A DNA stretch of 64,000 bases from Hymenobacter busanensis (lineage in GTDB: Bacteria; Bacteroidota; Bacteroidia; Cytophagales; Hymenobacteraceae): contig NZ_VTWU01000003.1 in NCBI RefSeq assembly GCF_008727865.1, positions 558,001-622,000 of the forward strand, written 5' to 3'. The notes beneath the pieces were generated by a model. That model searched no databases. It saw nothing but the letters and a program-made list of their open reading frames with translations, and was not told the DNA's origin. Positions 1 through 12,075 of this stretch are shown here, in pieces. The position numbers were made by a program, and so were the translations under genes. How positions within the stretch are numbered: the stretch's first letter is position 1; every line of letters begins with the position of its first letter.

Positions 1-1
1 G

Positions 2-103
2 GTGAACGTCGCGTTTTTGGTATGCGAAGCTTACTTCAGGCTCAGCCACTACCTGGATCTGCCCATTAGCCACGAGCAGCTCTGGCAAAACTGCCGGACG
101 TAA
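2..103 (+). CDS. C-terminal end of an unidentified protein (partial)
   Basis: An open frame runs from the window edge to a TAA at 101-103 and gives 33 residues ending in HEQLWQNCRT. The composition (mixed hydrophobic and aromatic, LDLPISHEQLW) looks like real protein, but the start lies outside the window and the family is not recognised. It could equally be a chance open frame. Confidence 0.35.
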   Translation: MNVAFLVCEAYFRLSHYLDLPISHEQLWQNCRT

Positions 104-234
104 ACAGCTTGCGAAACAAGGGTGTCTCATTGTCCCCATTTCACCAGTACGGCTTGGCGAAGCGGCTGCTGCCTCGTCTGAGAATGGGCCACTACATGCG
201 GGTCCTGTTGCTACCTTCGCAACCGGTGTTTACT

Positions 235-3207
235 ATGTCGGTGCGCGCGCATTCTTCTCTTCGTTGGCTGCTGGTTGCGTGGCTGCTGGCGTGGGCTACG
301 CAGGCCCAAGCCCAAGCCTGGCAGCCAGACGCAGTGCTGCACCGCTTGCTGATTCACCAAATGGCGCAGGACCGGACCGGCCTGCTGTGGGTGGCGGCCG
401 ACGAGGGCGTATTCCGCTACGACGGCTACGATCTGGTGCCGTTGGCAGCGTTGGCTCCGGCTGCCGGCTCTGGCTTCGACCACGCCCAAGCCTTGGCGTT
501 CGACTCCGAACACCGGCTGTGGCTGGGCTGTGCCCGTGGGCTGTTTCGGCTGCACGGTACCCGTCTGGAGCAGCTAGCCTTGCCCAAAGTAGGGCACCGG
601 CCCACGCAAATCAATGCCTTGCTCCGGCACCCTCGCACCGGCGCCCTGTGGGTATCCTACGGTGACGGGTTGTTGGCCGTTTTTTCCGCTTTGGGCGGAG
701 CCGGCCGCTCGGTTGCGCTGCCATTTTCCGATGCCGCCGCGTGGCTTTCCCCCGCCGCCGACAGCGCCGTATGGGCCGTGTCGGCGATGCACCGGGTTGC
801 CTACTGCACCGCTGCGCAAGGCAGCCGCTTGCAACCGTACCAGCCATTGGGCCAGTTGTTGCCGGTACCCGGTACCCATCCGCAGCTGTTGGTAGGTACC
901 TATGCGCTGCACGAAGAGCAGCCCGACGGCACCCTGCGCGAACGGTTACGCTGGCTACCCGGTGCCGACGAGCCCAACTTCCGGCCCGGCCAACAAGGAA
1001 ATACCTGGCAATGGGTGGCTGCCGGCCAGCTGGTACAGTTACAATGGGAACCGGGCCACCACTTGCCGCAAGTACAGCTGAGCCCGGCCGCTTTCGAGCG
1101 CGCCGGGCAGCTGCCCCGGCAATACGCGGTGTTTACAGATGCCAACGGCTTGCGCTGGAGCACCAGCAGCGGGCAGCGCGGCTGCTACAAGCAGCGCGTC
1201 GGGGCCGAGTCGGTGGAGGCCCTGGCGTCGCGGCCGCTGCGCCGCTATAGCACCCGCGCCATCACGCGCCTACCCGATGGACGCCTGCTGGTGGGGGCCT
1301 ACGGCGCAGCCCTGGTGCAACCCGCCGACAGTCCCCGCGCGGCGCTTCGGCCGTTGCCGCTGTGGGAAGACGGCCGGCCATCCGCCGCCATTTTTCTGGA
1401 TGTGCTGCGCACGCGAAGCGGCCAGGTCGTTTTCGCCGAAGAAAACCACCCCTTTGGGCAACTGGACCCGGCCACGGGACGACTTCGCCGGCTGGCCATG
1501 CCGGGCGCCACTTTCACGAGCAGCCTGTGCCTGCAGCAAGACGCCGCGGGCACCGTATGGGGCGGCACCAATCGCGGATTGTTTCGCTTGGATCTTGCCG
1601 ATGGGCGGGTTCAACTGTACACCCGGCCCGCCGATGCCACCCCGTTGCCTTTTGCGCAGCAGGAAATTCAGGAAATAGTATCGGCACCCGGCGGCTGGCT
1701 CTGGCTGGCTACCAGCAGTGGGCTGTATCGGCTGCATCCTGCCACGGGCCGCCTGGAGCATTACGGCACCTCCGAGCCGGCCTCCCACCGCCTTCCCACC
1801 GATGCCTTGTTGTGCGTGTGGGCTGCGGCCGACGGCGCTGCCTGGGTGGGCACCCGCGACCAGGGCTTGCTGCTGGTGCGGCCGGGGCGGGGCCTGATTC
1901 GCCAGCTCACCACGGCCACGGGCCTGCCCAGCAACACCGTGGCCACCGTGCTGGCCGATGCCAGCGGCGACCTGTGGTGCGGCACCTACGCCGGGCTGGT
2001 GCACTACAATCCGCTGCGTCAGCGCCTGGCGGTGCTCAACGAAACCGATGGATTAACCGACGCAGAACTCAACCGGCAATCGGCGTGGCGGGCGCCCGAC
2101 GGCAGCCTGTATTTTGGGGGCGTGGGCGGGCTGCACCGGGTGCGTCCGGGGCAGTTTGCCGTCAGCACGCTGCGGGCACCGCGCTTGCTGCTGGCTAGCT
2201 ATACCCAGCACCACAGCCGCACCGATACCGTGCGCACACACTTTCTGGCGGGGGCCGCGCCGCTTTTCACGTTGGCTCCGGCCGATGCGTTTCTGGAACT
2301 GAACTTGGCGCTGACCGATTTTCTGGCACCCGAACAGGCCCGCTTCGAATACCGCCTGTTGGGCAGCTCCGATACCCGCTGGAACCCCTTGGGCAGTACC
2401 CATGTGCTGGCATTGCGGGGCCTGCTGGCGGGGCGTTACCAGCTAGAGGTGCGCGGCGTTTCCGGGCGGGGCCTACCGGCCCAGAACCAGCTGCGCCTGC
2501 CCGTGGTGGTAGAGGCGGTGTGGTGGCGGCAGCCGTGGGCTTGGCTGCTGGGAGCCGCGGCAGCGGGGGCTGTGCTGTATGGCCTTCACCGCCGCCGGCT
2601 GGCCCGCGTGCGGCGCGAGGAGCGCCTGCGGAGCCGCATTGCCGCCGACCTCCACGACGAGGTGGGCACCCTGCTCACGCGGGTAAGCCTGCAGGCCGAG
2701 CTGTTGCGTCAGACGCAGCCCGAGGCCAACCCCACGCTGGAACGTCTGCTCAGCAACAGCCGCCAGGCCGCCGGTACCATGCGCGACATCGTATGGGGCA
2801 TTGATGCGGCCGCCGACTCGGTGGGAGCCCTGCTCGACCGCATGCGGGACCACCTCGACCAAACCGCCGCTCCCGCCGGGCTGGCCACCGAGCTGCACGT
2901 GCGCGGCCTGCGCGATGCGCTGCCCCTGCCGCCCGAGCTGCGGCAGCACCTGTACCTCATTTTCAAGGAGGCCGTCAGCAACGCCGCCCGGCACGCCCGC
3001 GGTGCCTCGCGCCTCGACGTGACGCTGGCGCGGGAAAGCGGCTGGCTCACGCTGCTGGTGGCCGACGACGGACAGCCCACTGGCACGGCCACCCGCAGCG
3101 GCATGGGCCGGCGCAACATGCAGCAGCGGGCCGATTTGCTGGGCGGAACGCTCACGGCCGACGCGCAGCCGCAGGGCTTTGTGGTGCGGCTGCGGGTGCC
3201 GTTCTGA
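235..3207 (+). CDS. Two-component sensor histidine kinase with reporter beta-propeller
   Basis: Periplasmic-sensing histidine kinase of about 990 residues. The ATG at 235 is chosen because a clear signal peptide follows (MSVRAHSSLRWLLVAWLLAW, then an AQAQA stretch); longer in-frame starts would bury it. Order: about 600 residues of propeller repeats of the two-component regulator propeller type (DRTGLLWVAADEGVF, AGTVWGGTNRGLF, SGDLWCGTYAGLV), a Y_Y_Y-like sandwich domain, one membrane segment (WAWLLGAAAAGAVLYGL), then a HisKA_3 domain with DLHDEVGT (phospho-acceptor His about residue 807) and a HATPase domain (N box FKEAVSNAARHA, G box GMGRRNMQQRADLLGG). It probably phosphorylates a LuxR-type regulator; the nearest candidate is the convergent gene at 3236-3871. 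The ligand is unknown; polysaccharide breakdown products are common for this class. Confidence 0.92.
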   Translation: MSVRAHSSLRWLLVAWLLAWATQAQAQAWQPDAVLHRLLIHQMAQDRTGLLWVAADEGVFRYDGYDLVPLAALAPAAGSGFDHAQALAFDSEHRLWLGCARGLFRLHGTRLEQLALPKVGHRPTQINALLRHPRTGALWVSYGDGLLAVFSALGGAGRSVALPFSDAAAWLSPAADSAVWAVSAMHRVAYCTAAQGSRLQPYQPLGQLLPVPGTHPQLLVGTYALHEEQPDGTLRERLRWLPGADEPNFRPGQQGNTWQWVAAGQLVQLQWEPGHHLPQVQLSPAAFERAGQLPRQYAVFTDANGLRWSTSSGQRGCYKQRVGAESVEALASRPLRRYSTRAITRLPDGRLLVGAYGAALVQPADSPRAALRPLPLWEDGRPSAAIFLDVLRTRSGQVVFAEENHPFGQLDPATGRLRRLAMPGATFTSSLCLQQDAAGTVWGGTNRGLFRLDLADGRVQLYTRPADATPLPFAQQEIQEIVSAPGGWLWLATSSGLYRLHPATGRLEHYGTSEPASHRLPTDALLCVWAAADGAAWVGTRDQGLLLVRPGRGLIRQLTTATGLPSNTVATVLADASGDLWCGTYAGLVHYNPLRQRLAVLNETDGLTDAELNRQSAWRAPDGSLYFGGVGGLHRVRPGQFAVSTLRAPRLLLASYTQHHSRTDTVRTHFLAGAAPLFTLAPADAFLELNLALTDFLAPEQARFEYRLLGSSDTRWNPLGSTHVLALRGLLAGRYQLEVRGVSGRGLPAQNQLRLPVVVEAVWWRQPWAWLLGAAAAGAVLYGLHRRRLARVRREERLRSRIAADLHDEVGTLLTRVSLQAELLRQTQPEANPTLERLLSNSRQAAGTMRDIVWGIDAAADSVGALLDRMRDHLDQTAAPAGLATELHVRGLRDALPLPPELRQHLYLIFKEAVSNAARHARGASRLDVTLARESGWLTLLVADDGQPTGTATRSGMGRRNMQQRADLLGGTLTADAQPQGFVVRLRVPF

Positions 3208-3235
3208 TGCTTATCGGGAAATGCCACCCGGCGGC

Positions 3236-3871
3236 TCAGAGCTGCCCGCGGGCGTGGCGGCTCACCAGCTCGGTGCGCGAGCTGACCTGGAGCTTCTTGT
3301 AAATGCGCTTGACGTAGGTGCGCACGGTTTCCACCGAGAGGTCGAGGCGGGCGGCTACCTGCTTGTCGCCGAGGCCGTCGACGATGGCCTGCACCACGTC
3401 CCGCTCGCGCTCCGACAGCAGGTCGGTTTGCATGGCGGGGCTGGGCTTGAAGTGGGCCAGCACCTTGCGGGCCACGGCCCGGCTCATGGGCGCGCCGCCG
3501 CTGGCCACCTCCAGCACCGCTGCTTTGATGTCGGCCAAGGGCGTGTTTTTGAGCACGTAGCCCGAGGCCCCGGCGCAGAGGGCGCGGTAAATGCGGTCGG
3601 CGTCGTCGAACACGGTTTGCATGAGCACATCGGCCTCGGGCAGGCGCTGCTTGATGAGGGGCAGCGCGTCGAGGCCGCTCATGCCCGGCAGGTGAATATC
3701 GAGCAGCACTACCTGAGGAGGCTGCGCCAAGTCGGGCAGCTCGGTCAGAAAGGCTTCCACCGAATCGGCCACCAGCACGCAGCTGAGCTCGGGCTGCCGG
3801 CAGAGGTAGCCGCGCAGCAATTCGCGCACTTCGGGGTCGTCTTCGACCAGGGCCAAGCGGATGGGATTCAT
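3236..3871 (-). CDS. LuxR/NarL-family response regulator
   Basis: Protein of 211 residues with an N-terminal receiver domain (LALVEDDPEVRELL, phospho-acceptor Asp58 in VVLLDIHLPGMSG, conserved Lys in YVLKN) and a C-terminal LuxR helix-turn-helix (LLSERERDVVQAI ... SVETVRTYVKRIYKKL). The start is the Met of MNPIRLALVEDD; the longer upstream open frame is non-coding shadow. It is tail-to-tail with the sensor kinase, only 28 bp apart, and is its likely partner. It diverges from the secreted-protein gene at 4043, whose promoter region it might control. Targets are not known from sequence. Confidence 0.92.
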   Translation of the reverse strand: MNPIRLALVEDDPEVRELLRGYLCRQPELSCVLVADSVEAFLTELPDLAQPPQVVLLDIHLPGMSGLDALPLIKQRLPEADVLMQTVFDDADRIYRALCAGASGYVLKNTPLADIKAAVLEVASGGAPMSRAVARKVLAHFKPSPAMQTDLLSERERDVVQAIVDGLGDKQVAARLDLSVETVRTYVKRIYKKLQVSSRTELVSRHARGQL

Positions 3872-3919
3872 GAACGCAAAGGACGGGATACTGGGAGGCG
3901 GGACCAAGCCGGGGCACGT

Positions 3920-3974
3920 CCCCAAATGCGGTACAAGATGCAGTTGCCGGCAGGATTTTGCCTTGGTAGGTTTG
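3920..3974 (+). promoter_or_regulatory. Promoter region sharing a repeated box with 5338-5392
   Basis: Contains the 16-mer ccccaaatgcggtaca (3920-3935), then after 7 nt gttgccg (3943-3949), then TAGGTTTG (3967-3974), which matches the Bacteroidota -7 consensus TAnnTTTG with GTTG as the -33 box. The same 16-mer, the same gttgccg and a TTTG recur at exactly the same spacing upstream of the next secreted-protein gene. The 16-mer lies upstream of the promoter boxes, where an activator site would sit. Confidence 0.55.
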
Positions 3975-4042
3975 CATTGGTAATTCAACGCCAACGGCTG
4001 CCCATCGCGGCGGCGGCTTCTCTTTTCTCTTATCATCAGCTT

Positions 4043-5242
4043 ATGACCCCACGTTTTACCTTGTTGCCTTTGGCATTGCTGGCGCTGCCGGCACTGGCGC
4101 AGTCGCCCATTACCCTCACCCAGGCCACGTTTCCGGCTTCGGCAGCTACTGTAGAGAAGTACCAGGACGCGGCCCTGCCCGCGGGGCTGGGCACCCCCAC
4201 TACCGGCGCCAACCAAAGCTGGGACTACCGCGCGCTGTTTCCCAGCGGCTCGGCCTACCAGCTGCTGAACCTGTCGGTGCCGCCCAGCCCGGCCTTTGCC
4301 GGCGCGCAATGGACGCGGGCCAACACCAACTCCATCGGCAACGTGTCCTATGTCTTGACGACTTACTTCAACCTGACCGCCACGGGCCGCATGGCGTTGG
4401 GGCGTAGCATCATCCGGCAGCCGTTCTCCATTGCCGCGCGCACCGGCGGTGCCAACGACTCGATTGTGGTGAACCGCCAGACCGTGCCCTACGGCGGGCC
4501 CAGCGGCATTGCCGACTTTCCACTGCCGCTGACGGCCGGCAGCCGTTCGCAGCAAACGTTCCGCATTGGCGTGGCCGGCACGCTCACGGTAGCCGCCGCG
4601 GGCCTGAACCGCGCGCCGTTTCGGGTGGTGCAGCGCTACACCTACGTCGACTCGGTGGCGGGCTGGGGCACGCTGCGCATTCCGGTGGCAGGCCGCGCCG
4701 CCGGCTCCGATCCGCTGCCGGTGCTGCTGGTGCGCAGCCGCACCATCCGGCAAGACAGCGTGTACCTGAACGGCACGCCGGCGCCCGCCGCGTTGCTGGC
4801 GGCTTTCGGTCTGTCGCAGGGTGCCGTCACCACCTTCTACCTCGACCACTTCTGGCGCACGGGCTCGGCCCAGCCGCTGCTGGAGCTGTACTACCCCAAC
4901 AGCCGGTACACCACGCCCAGCTTTGCCGATTACTCCACCGAAAGCAACGTGCTGGCCGTGAAAGCGTCTTCGGGCGTAGCGGCGCAGTGGCAGGCCTGGC
5001 CCAACCCGCTGGCCGCTGGGCAGCCCCTGCAACTAGCCCTGCCGGGCGCCCAAGCCGGGCAGCCGGTGCTGCTGACGGTAACCGATGCGCTGGGGCGCGT
5101 GGTGCTGCAACAGCCGCTGCCGCTGGTGAATAGCGCGGCCATGCTGCCTGCCGCGGCTACGGCGGCACTGCGGCCGGGCCTGTACACGCTCACGCTGCGG
5201 CAGGGGACGCATCAGGCCAGCACGAAGCTCATACGCGAATAA
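4043..5242 (+). CDS. Secreted protein with T9SS type A C-terminal sorting domain
   Basis: Protein of 399 residues starting at the ATG of MTPRFTLLPLALLALPALAQ, a typical signal peptide cleaved after ALAQ. The body has no recognised enzyme domain. The last 80 or so residues form a type IX secretion sorting domain: WPNPLAAGQPLQL, VTDALGRVVLQQPL, LRPGLYTLTLRQG and the ending STKLIRE. It is therefore probably exported through the T9SS and either anchored at or released from the cell surface. The function of the N-terminal part is unknown. It is followed at once by a strong terminator. Confidence 0.85.
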   Translation: MTPRFTLLPLALLALPALAQSPITLTQATFPASAATVEKYQDAALPAGLGTPTTGANQSWDYRALFPSGSAYQLLNLSVPPSPAFAGAQWTRANTNSIGNVSYVLTTYFNLTATGRMALGRSIIRQPFSIAARTGGANDSIVVNRQTVPYGGPSGIADFPLPLTAGSRSQQTFRIGVAGTLTVAAAGLNRAPFRVVQRYTYVDSVAGWGTLRIPVAGRAAGSDPLPVLLVRSRTIRQDSVYLNGTPAPAALLAAFGLSQGAVTTFYLDHFWRTGSAQPLLELYYPNSRYTTPSFADYSTESNVLAVKASSGVAAQWQAWPNPLAAGQPLQLALPGAQAGQPVLLTVTDALGRVVLQQPLPLVNSAAMLPAAATAALRPGLYTLTLRQGTHQASTKLIRE

Positions 5243-5266
5243 CCCCGCAACCACCGTTTGCCCCCG

Positions 5267-5296
5267 AGCCCCGCCGGACACCCGGCGGGGCTTTTT
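5267..5296 (+). terminator. Rho-independent terminator
   Basis: Perfect 11-bp stem (agccccgccgg / ccggcggggct) with a 4-nt loop acac, followed by ttttt. It sits 24 bp after the stop of the T9SS secreted-protein gene. Confidence 0.88.
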
Positions 5297-5337
5297 GGTG
5301 AGGGTGCGGCTCGTTCGCACCGGTGCGCTTTCGATAC

Positions 5338-5392
5338 CCCCAAATGCGGTACACGGAAAAGTTGCCGCAAGGCTTTGCGGGGCGGAAGTTTG
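5338..5392 (+). promoter_or_regulatory. Second copy of the shared upstream box / promoter
   Basis: Repeats the 16-mer ccccaaatgcggtaca (5338-5353), gttgccg (5361-5367) and TTTG (5389-5392) with the same gaps as 3920-3974. The -7 box reads GAAGTTTG, so it lacks the TA of the first copy. It lies 59 bp upstream of the start of the fibre-like gene at 5452. Confidence 0.5.
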
Positions 5393-5451
5393 CGCCTTCG
5401 GCGACGGGCAATAGCTGTCCGGCATCAGTCACGCACTACTTCTCCACCGGT

Positions 5452-8400
5452 ATGCAACGATTCTTACGGTTTGCTTTCCCGCTCGCGGCGGCTCTGGGAT
5501 TGAACATGGCCACGGCCCAGGCCCAGACTACCCCCACGGGCTCGGTGGGCATCGGCACCACTACCCCCGACGCCTCGGCCGTGCTGGACCTAAGCTCCGT
5601 AACCAAAGGCCTGCTGGCGCCGCGCATGACGGCCAGCCAGCGCGCCGCTATTCAGGGGCCGGCCCAAGGCCTGCTGGTGTACCAGACCGACGGCATCCAG
5701 CCGGGTTTCTGGTACTACACCGGCACCGCCTGGACCTACCTCAGCCCCACCGCCAGCGGCGACGACCTGGGCAACCACACCGCGACGCAGAACCTGAACC
5801 TGGCCGACAAACTGCTTGTGGGCAACGGCGGCACGCAGGGCCTGCGCCTCAGCAGCAGCGGGCAGGCGGGCCTCGGCGGTGTAGTGCCGACCAATTGGCT
5901 GGACATTCAAGGCGCAAGCCGCTCGAACACGCACCCCAGCGGCCGGACGCTGTACGTGACCGGGGACTTCGACCAGGCCGCGAACGGGGTAGAAATCCGC
6001 CACTCCAATGCTACCCAGGGTGTGGGCATCGGCTACAATTCCATTTATGCCGCCGGCACCAATACCAACCACAACCTGAACCTGATGCCCAAGGGCACGG
6101 GCAGCGTGGGCATCGGTACCACCGACCCGGCCGCCTCGGCGCTGGTGGATATGACCTCCACCACCAAGGGCTTTCTGCCGCCGCGCCTGACTTCGGCCCA
6201 GCGCGACGCCATCAGCAGCCCGGCGGCGGGCCTGACCATCTTCAACCTCGAAACCCAGAAGCTGAACATTTACAACGCCGTGACGAGCCGCTGGACCGAC
6301 GCGGTGCAGAGCGTGGCCCCGGGCACCACGGGCAGCGTGACGTTCAACTACACCGGCGGCACCCAGACCTGGACCGTGCCCGCGGGCGTGACCAGCCTGC
6401 AGGTGGACATGGCCGGGGCACAAGGCCGCTATTTTGTGCCGCGCTGCGGCAACTGCGCCGCCCCCGGCCTCGGCGGGCGGGTGCAAGGCACCCTGGCCGT
6501 GCAGCCCGGCCAGGTGCTTACCATTGAGGTGGGCGGGGCCGTGGTGAACGGCAGCGGCTGGCAGAACGGCGGCTACAACGGCGGCGGCAGCGGCTCCTAC
6601 CCCGGCGGCGGCGCCACCGACATCCGCATCGGCGGTACGGGCCTGAGCAACCGGGTGCTGGTGGCCGGCGGCGGCGGCGGCGGCTTCAGCACCACCGGCC
6701 CCGGCGGGGCGGGCGGCGGCCTGACGGGCGGCAGCGCCGGCAACGCCACCGGCGGCAGCCAATCGGCCGGCGGCCAACGGGCGGGCAACCCTGCTCAGTT
6801 CTGCTACTGCAGCGCCATTCCGGCTGACCAGGGCCAGGGCGGGGGCACCACCAGCTCTTCCTGGGCCACGGCGGGCGGCGGCGGCGGCTACTACGGCGGT
6901 GGGGCCAGCTTCAGCGACTACAGCGGCGGCGGCGGCGGTTCGTCGTACGCCGACCCCACGCTCACCAGCAACGTGACGCACGTGCAGGGCGCCCGCGGCG
7001 GCTCGGGCTTCGTGACGTTCAGCTTCACCGTGGGCCCCGAAGCGCCTTACCTCAGCCTCAGCAACGCCACCACCTCGCAGGCCGCCGGCAGCGTGGTGTA
7101 CAGCGACGGGTCGAAACTGGCTGGCAACGCCGCGCAACTGTACTGGGACGCGGCCGGTTCGCGCCTGGGCATCGGCACGGGCAGCCCGCAAGCCAAGCTG
7201 CACGTGGCCGGCGACGCCCGCATCAGCGGCCTGGGCGGCAGCGGCGCCCGCATGGTCGTGGCCGACAACAACGGCCAGCTCGCGGCCCAGGCCTTGCCAG
7301 CCGACGCGCAGACGCTGACGCTGAGCGGCCAGCAACTGAGCATCAGCGGGGGCAACGCCGTGACGCTGCCCAACGGGGCCGACAACCTGGGCAACCACAC
7401 CGCGACGCAGAACCTGAACCTGGCCAACAAGCAGCTCGTCGGCAACGGCGGCACCCAAGGCCTGAGCGTGACGAGCACAGGTGGGCTGGTGTTGCCGGCC
7501 GGCGTGATTCAGCGCGGCGGCGCAGCCGTTACCGCCACCTCCGACCTGGGCCTGTACTCGCGGCTGAACGGTTCCTATATGCGTCTGGTGACCAATAACG
7601 CCCCCATCCGCTTTTATTCCGACGACGACGCGGGCACCACCGCCAACGTGAGCATCGAAAGCAACGGCAACGTGGGCATCGGCACCGGCAACGGCAACCC
7701 CACCAACCGCCTCGATGTGCAAACCACCGCCGGGCGTTCCGGCACCCACGCCGTGGGCCGGCCGCTGTACGTCACCGGCGACTTCGACGAAGCCGCGGGG
7801 GGCTCGGAGTTCCGGCACTACAACGGTTCGCAGGGCGTGGGCATCGGCTTCAACTCCGTGTACGCGGCCGGCTCCAACACCAACCAGCATCTGAACCTGA
7901 TGCCCAAAGGCTCGGGCGGTGTGGGCATCGGCACCACCGCGCCCGGGGCGTTGCTCGACGTGAACGGCAACCAGGTTGTGCGCGGCAGCGTGAGCTTCGG
8001 GGCCAGCGTCCGGCAGATGATTAACCTGTTCAACGCCGACTACGCCATTGGGGTACAGGGCGGCACGCAGTACTTCCGCACCGGCGAGGCCTTTGCCTGG
8101 TACAACGGCGGCAGCCACAACGACAACCAGTTCAACGCCGGCGGCGGCTCGACGCAGATGGTGCTCAAAGGCAGTTTTCTGGGCCTCGGAGCTGGCTACA
8201 GCACCAGCTCCGGCCCTTACGGCCCGCTGGAAATCCGCCGCGACAACGCCAGCCCGTACATCGTGATGCACGACCCCGGCGACGCCTGGTTCTCGTTCGG
8301 TATGGACTACAACGACGGGCGCAAGATCAAAATCAACGAGGGCAACGGTTTCGGTAGCACCAACTACATGACATTTAGCGGCTCGAACGTGGGCATCGGC

Positions 8401-9234
8401 ACGACCAGCCCGGCTTTCCCGCTGGACGTGCAGAGCACCGTGACGCCGGGCAACTACGCCTACGGCTGGTTCAACGGCAGCGGTGCCACCGGCTACACCG
8501 GCAGCAACACCGGCCCGGTGAGCATCCGCGCCGCCGGCCGCGTTGTCGCCACCGAGTTCAACGCCACCTCCGACCGCCGCCTGAAATCCATCATCGGCCT
8601 TTCCGACAACGCCGCCGATTTGGCCCTGCTCCAGCAGCTGCGCATTACCGACTACACCTTGCGCGACCGGGTGCAGTATGGCAGCCGGCAGTTCAAGAAA
8701 GTCATTGCCCAGGAAGTGGAGCAGGTGTTCCCGCAGGCCGTTACCCAGCACAGCGGCTTTCTACCCGATGTGTACGTGCAGGCTACGGCCACCGAAATGC
8801 AAGCCGATTCGCTGCTGCGCCTGACCCTGCCCGCCGCTCCGGCTACGGCCATCAAGGCCGGGCAACGCGTGAAGCTGCTAACCAAAACCGGTGAGGTCAT
8901 TGGCACGGTGAAGGCGGCCGCGGGCAATACGCTGGTGGTGCGCGGTGCCCGGCAGCTGGTGGGGCAGGAAGTGTTCGTCTTCGGCCTGGAGCACGCCGAC
9001 GTGCGCGCCGTCGACTACGAAGCGCTGAGCATGCTCAACGTGTCGGCTACCCAGGAGCTGGCCCGGCGGGTGCAGGAACTGCAGAAGCAGAACGAAGCCC
9101 TGCGCCGGCAAACGCAGACGCAGCAAACAGCCCTGCAGCAGCTGCAAACCCAGACGGCGGCGGCCAACGCCAGCCTGGCCGAGCGCCTACAAACCCTGGA
9201 AAGCATGATGGGGGCAAAGGCAGAAGCGAAGTAG
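5452..9234 (+). CDS. Secreted tail-fibre-like protein with S74 chaperone domain
   Basis: Protein of 1260 residues beginning with a signal peptide (MQRFLRFAFPLAAALGL ... ATAQAQ). It carries several copies of a motif like GSVGIGTTTPDASAVLDLSS followed by KGLLAPRMTASQRAAI, typical of long Bacteroidota surface proteins. A glycine-rich domain lies around residues 340-530 (runs of GGGGGG, GGNATGG). Near the C terminus is an endosialidase-chaperone (peptidase S74) domain: FNATSDRRLKSII, RITDYTLRD, VIAQEVEQVFP. The end is a coiled coil (ELARRVQELQKQNEALRRQ). In phages the S74 domain trimerises fibres and may cleave itself off; here it follows a signal peptide, so a trimeric surface fibre or adhesin is inferred. 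No T9SS sorting domain is visible. Confidence 0.85.
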   Translation: MQRFLRFAFPLAAALGLNMATAQAQTTPTGSVGIGTTTPDASAVLDLSSVTKGLLAPRMTASQRAAIQGPAQGLLVYQTDGIQPGFWYYTGTAWTYLSPTASGDDLGNHTATQNLNLADKLLVGNGGTQGLRLSSSGQAGLGGVVPTNWLDIQGASRSNTHPSGRTLYVTGDFDQAANGVEIRHSNATQGVGIGYNSIYAAGTNTNHNLNLMPKGTGSVGIGTTDPAASALVDMTSTTKGFLPPRLTSAQRDAISSPAAGLTIFNLETQKLNIYNAVTSRWTDAVQSVAPGTTGSVTFNYTGGTQTWTVPAGVTSLQVDMAGAQGRYFVPRCGNCAAPGLGGRVQGTLAVQPGQVLTIEVGGAVVNGSGWQNGGYNGGGSGSYPGGGATDIRIGGTGLSNRVLVAGGGGGGFSTTGPGGAGGGLTGGSAGNATGGSQSAGGQRAGNPAQFCYCSAIPADQGQGGGTTSSSWATAGGGGGYYGGGASFSDYSGGGGGSSYADPTLTSNVTHVQGARGGSGFVTFSFTVGPEAPYLSLSNATTSQAAGSVVYSDGSKLAGNAAQLYWDAAGSRLGIGTGSPQAKLHVAGDARISGLGGSGARMVVADNNGQLAAQALPADAQTLTLSGQQLSISGGNAVTLPNGADNLGNHTATQNLNLANKQLVGNGGTQGLSVTSTGGLVLPAGVIQRGGAAVTATSDLGLYSRLNGSYMRLVTNNAPIRFYSDDDAGTTANVSIESNGNVGIGTGNGNPTNRLDVQTTAGRSGTHAVGRPLYVTGDFDEAAGGSEFRHYNGSQGVGIGFNSVYAAGSNTNQHLNLMPKGSGGVGIGTTAPGALLDVNGNQVVRGSVSFGASVRQMINLFNADYAIGVQGGTQYFRTGEAFAWYNGGSHNDNQFNAGGGSTQMVLKGSFLGLGAGYSTSSGPYGPLEIRRDNASPYIVMHDPGDAWFSFGMDYNDGRKIKINEGNGFGSTNYMTFSGSNVGIGTTSPAFPLDVQSTVTPGNYAYGWFNGSGATGYTGSNTGPVSIRAAGRVVATEFNATSDRRLKSIIGLSDNAADLALLQQLRITDYTLRDRVQYGSRQFKKVIAQEVEQVFPQAVTQHSGFLPDVYVQATATEMQADSLLRLTLPAAPATAIKAGQRVKLLTKTGEVIGTVKAAAGNTLVVRGARQLVGQEVFVFGLEHADVRAVDYEALSMLNVSATQELARRVQELQKQNEALRRQTQTQQTALQQLQTQTAAANASLAERLQTLESMMGAKAEAK

Positions 9235-9255
9235 AAAACCAAAACCTCGGGCAAC

Positions 9256-9289
9256 AAAAAGCCTCCTCTGCTGGCAGAGGAGGCTTTTT
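9256..9289. terminator. Bidirectional terminator between convergent genes
   Basis: Stem gcctcctctg / cagaggaggc with loop ctgg, flanked by aaaaa on the left and ttttt on the right, so it can end transcription both of the fibre-like gene (plus) and of the GH97 gene (minus). Confidence 0.88.
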
Positions 9290-9343
9290 GTTGGTGCTTG
9301 AGCGGTTGCACTGGCGCTAAGGCAACGCGCCCGCGCCTGGGAC

Positions 9344-12075
<2,732 letters not shown>

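Noticed and set aside
3179-5032. Very long open frames on both strands over 3.2-5.0 kb (687 and 598 codons from early starts)
   Set aside because: Only parts are real: the plus frame codes from 4043 and the minus frame from 3871. The rest lacks domain likeness and reflects high GC.
5590-8751. Minus-strand frame of 1053 codons opposite the fibre-like gene
   Set aside because: Low-complexity Ala/Gly/Val/His composition with no domains; it mirrors the codon pattern of the plus-strand gene.
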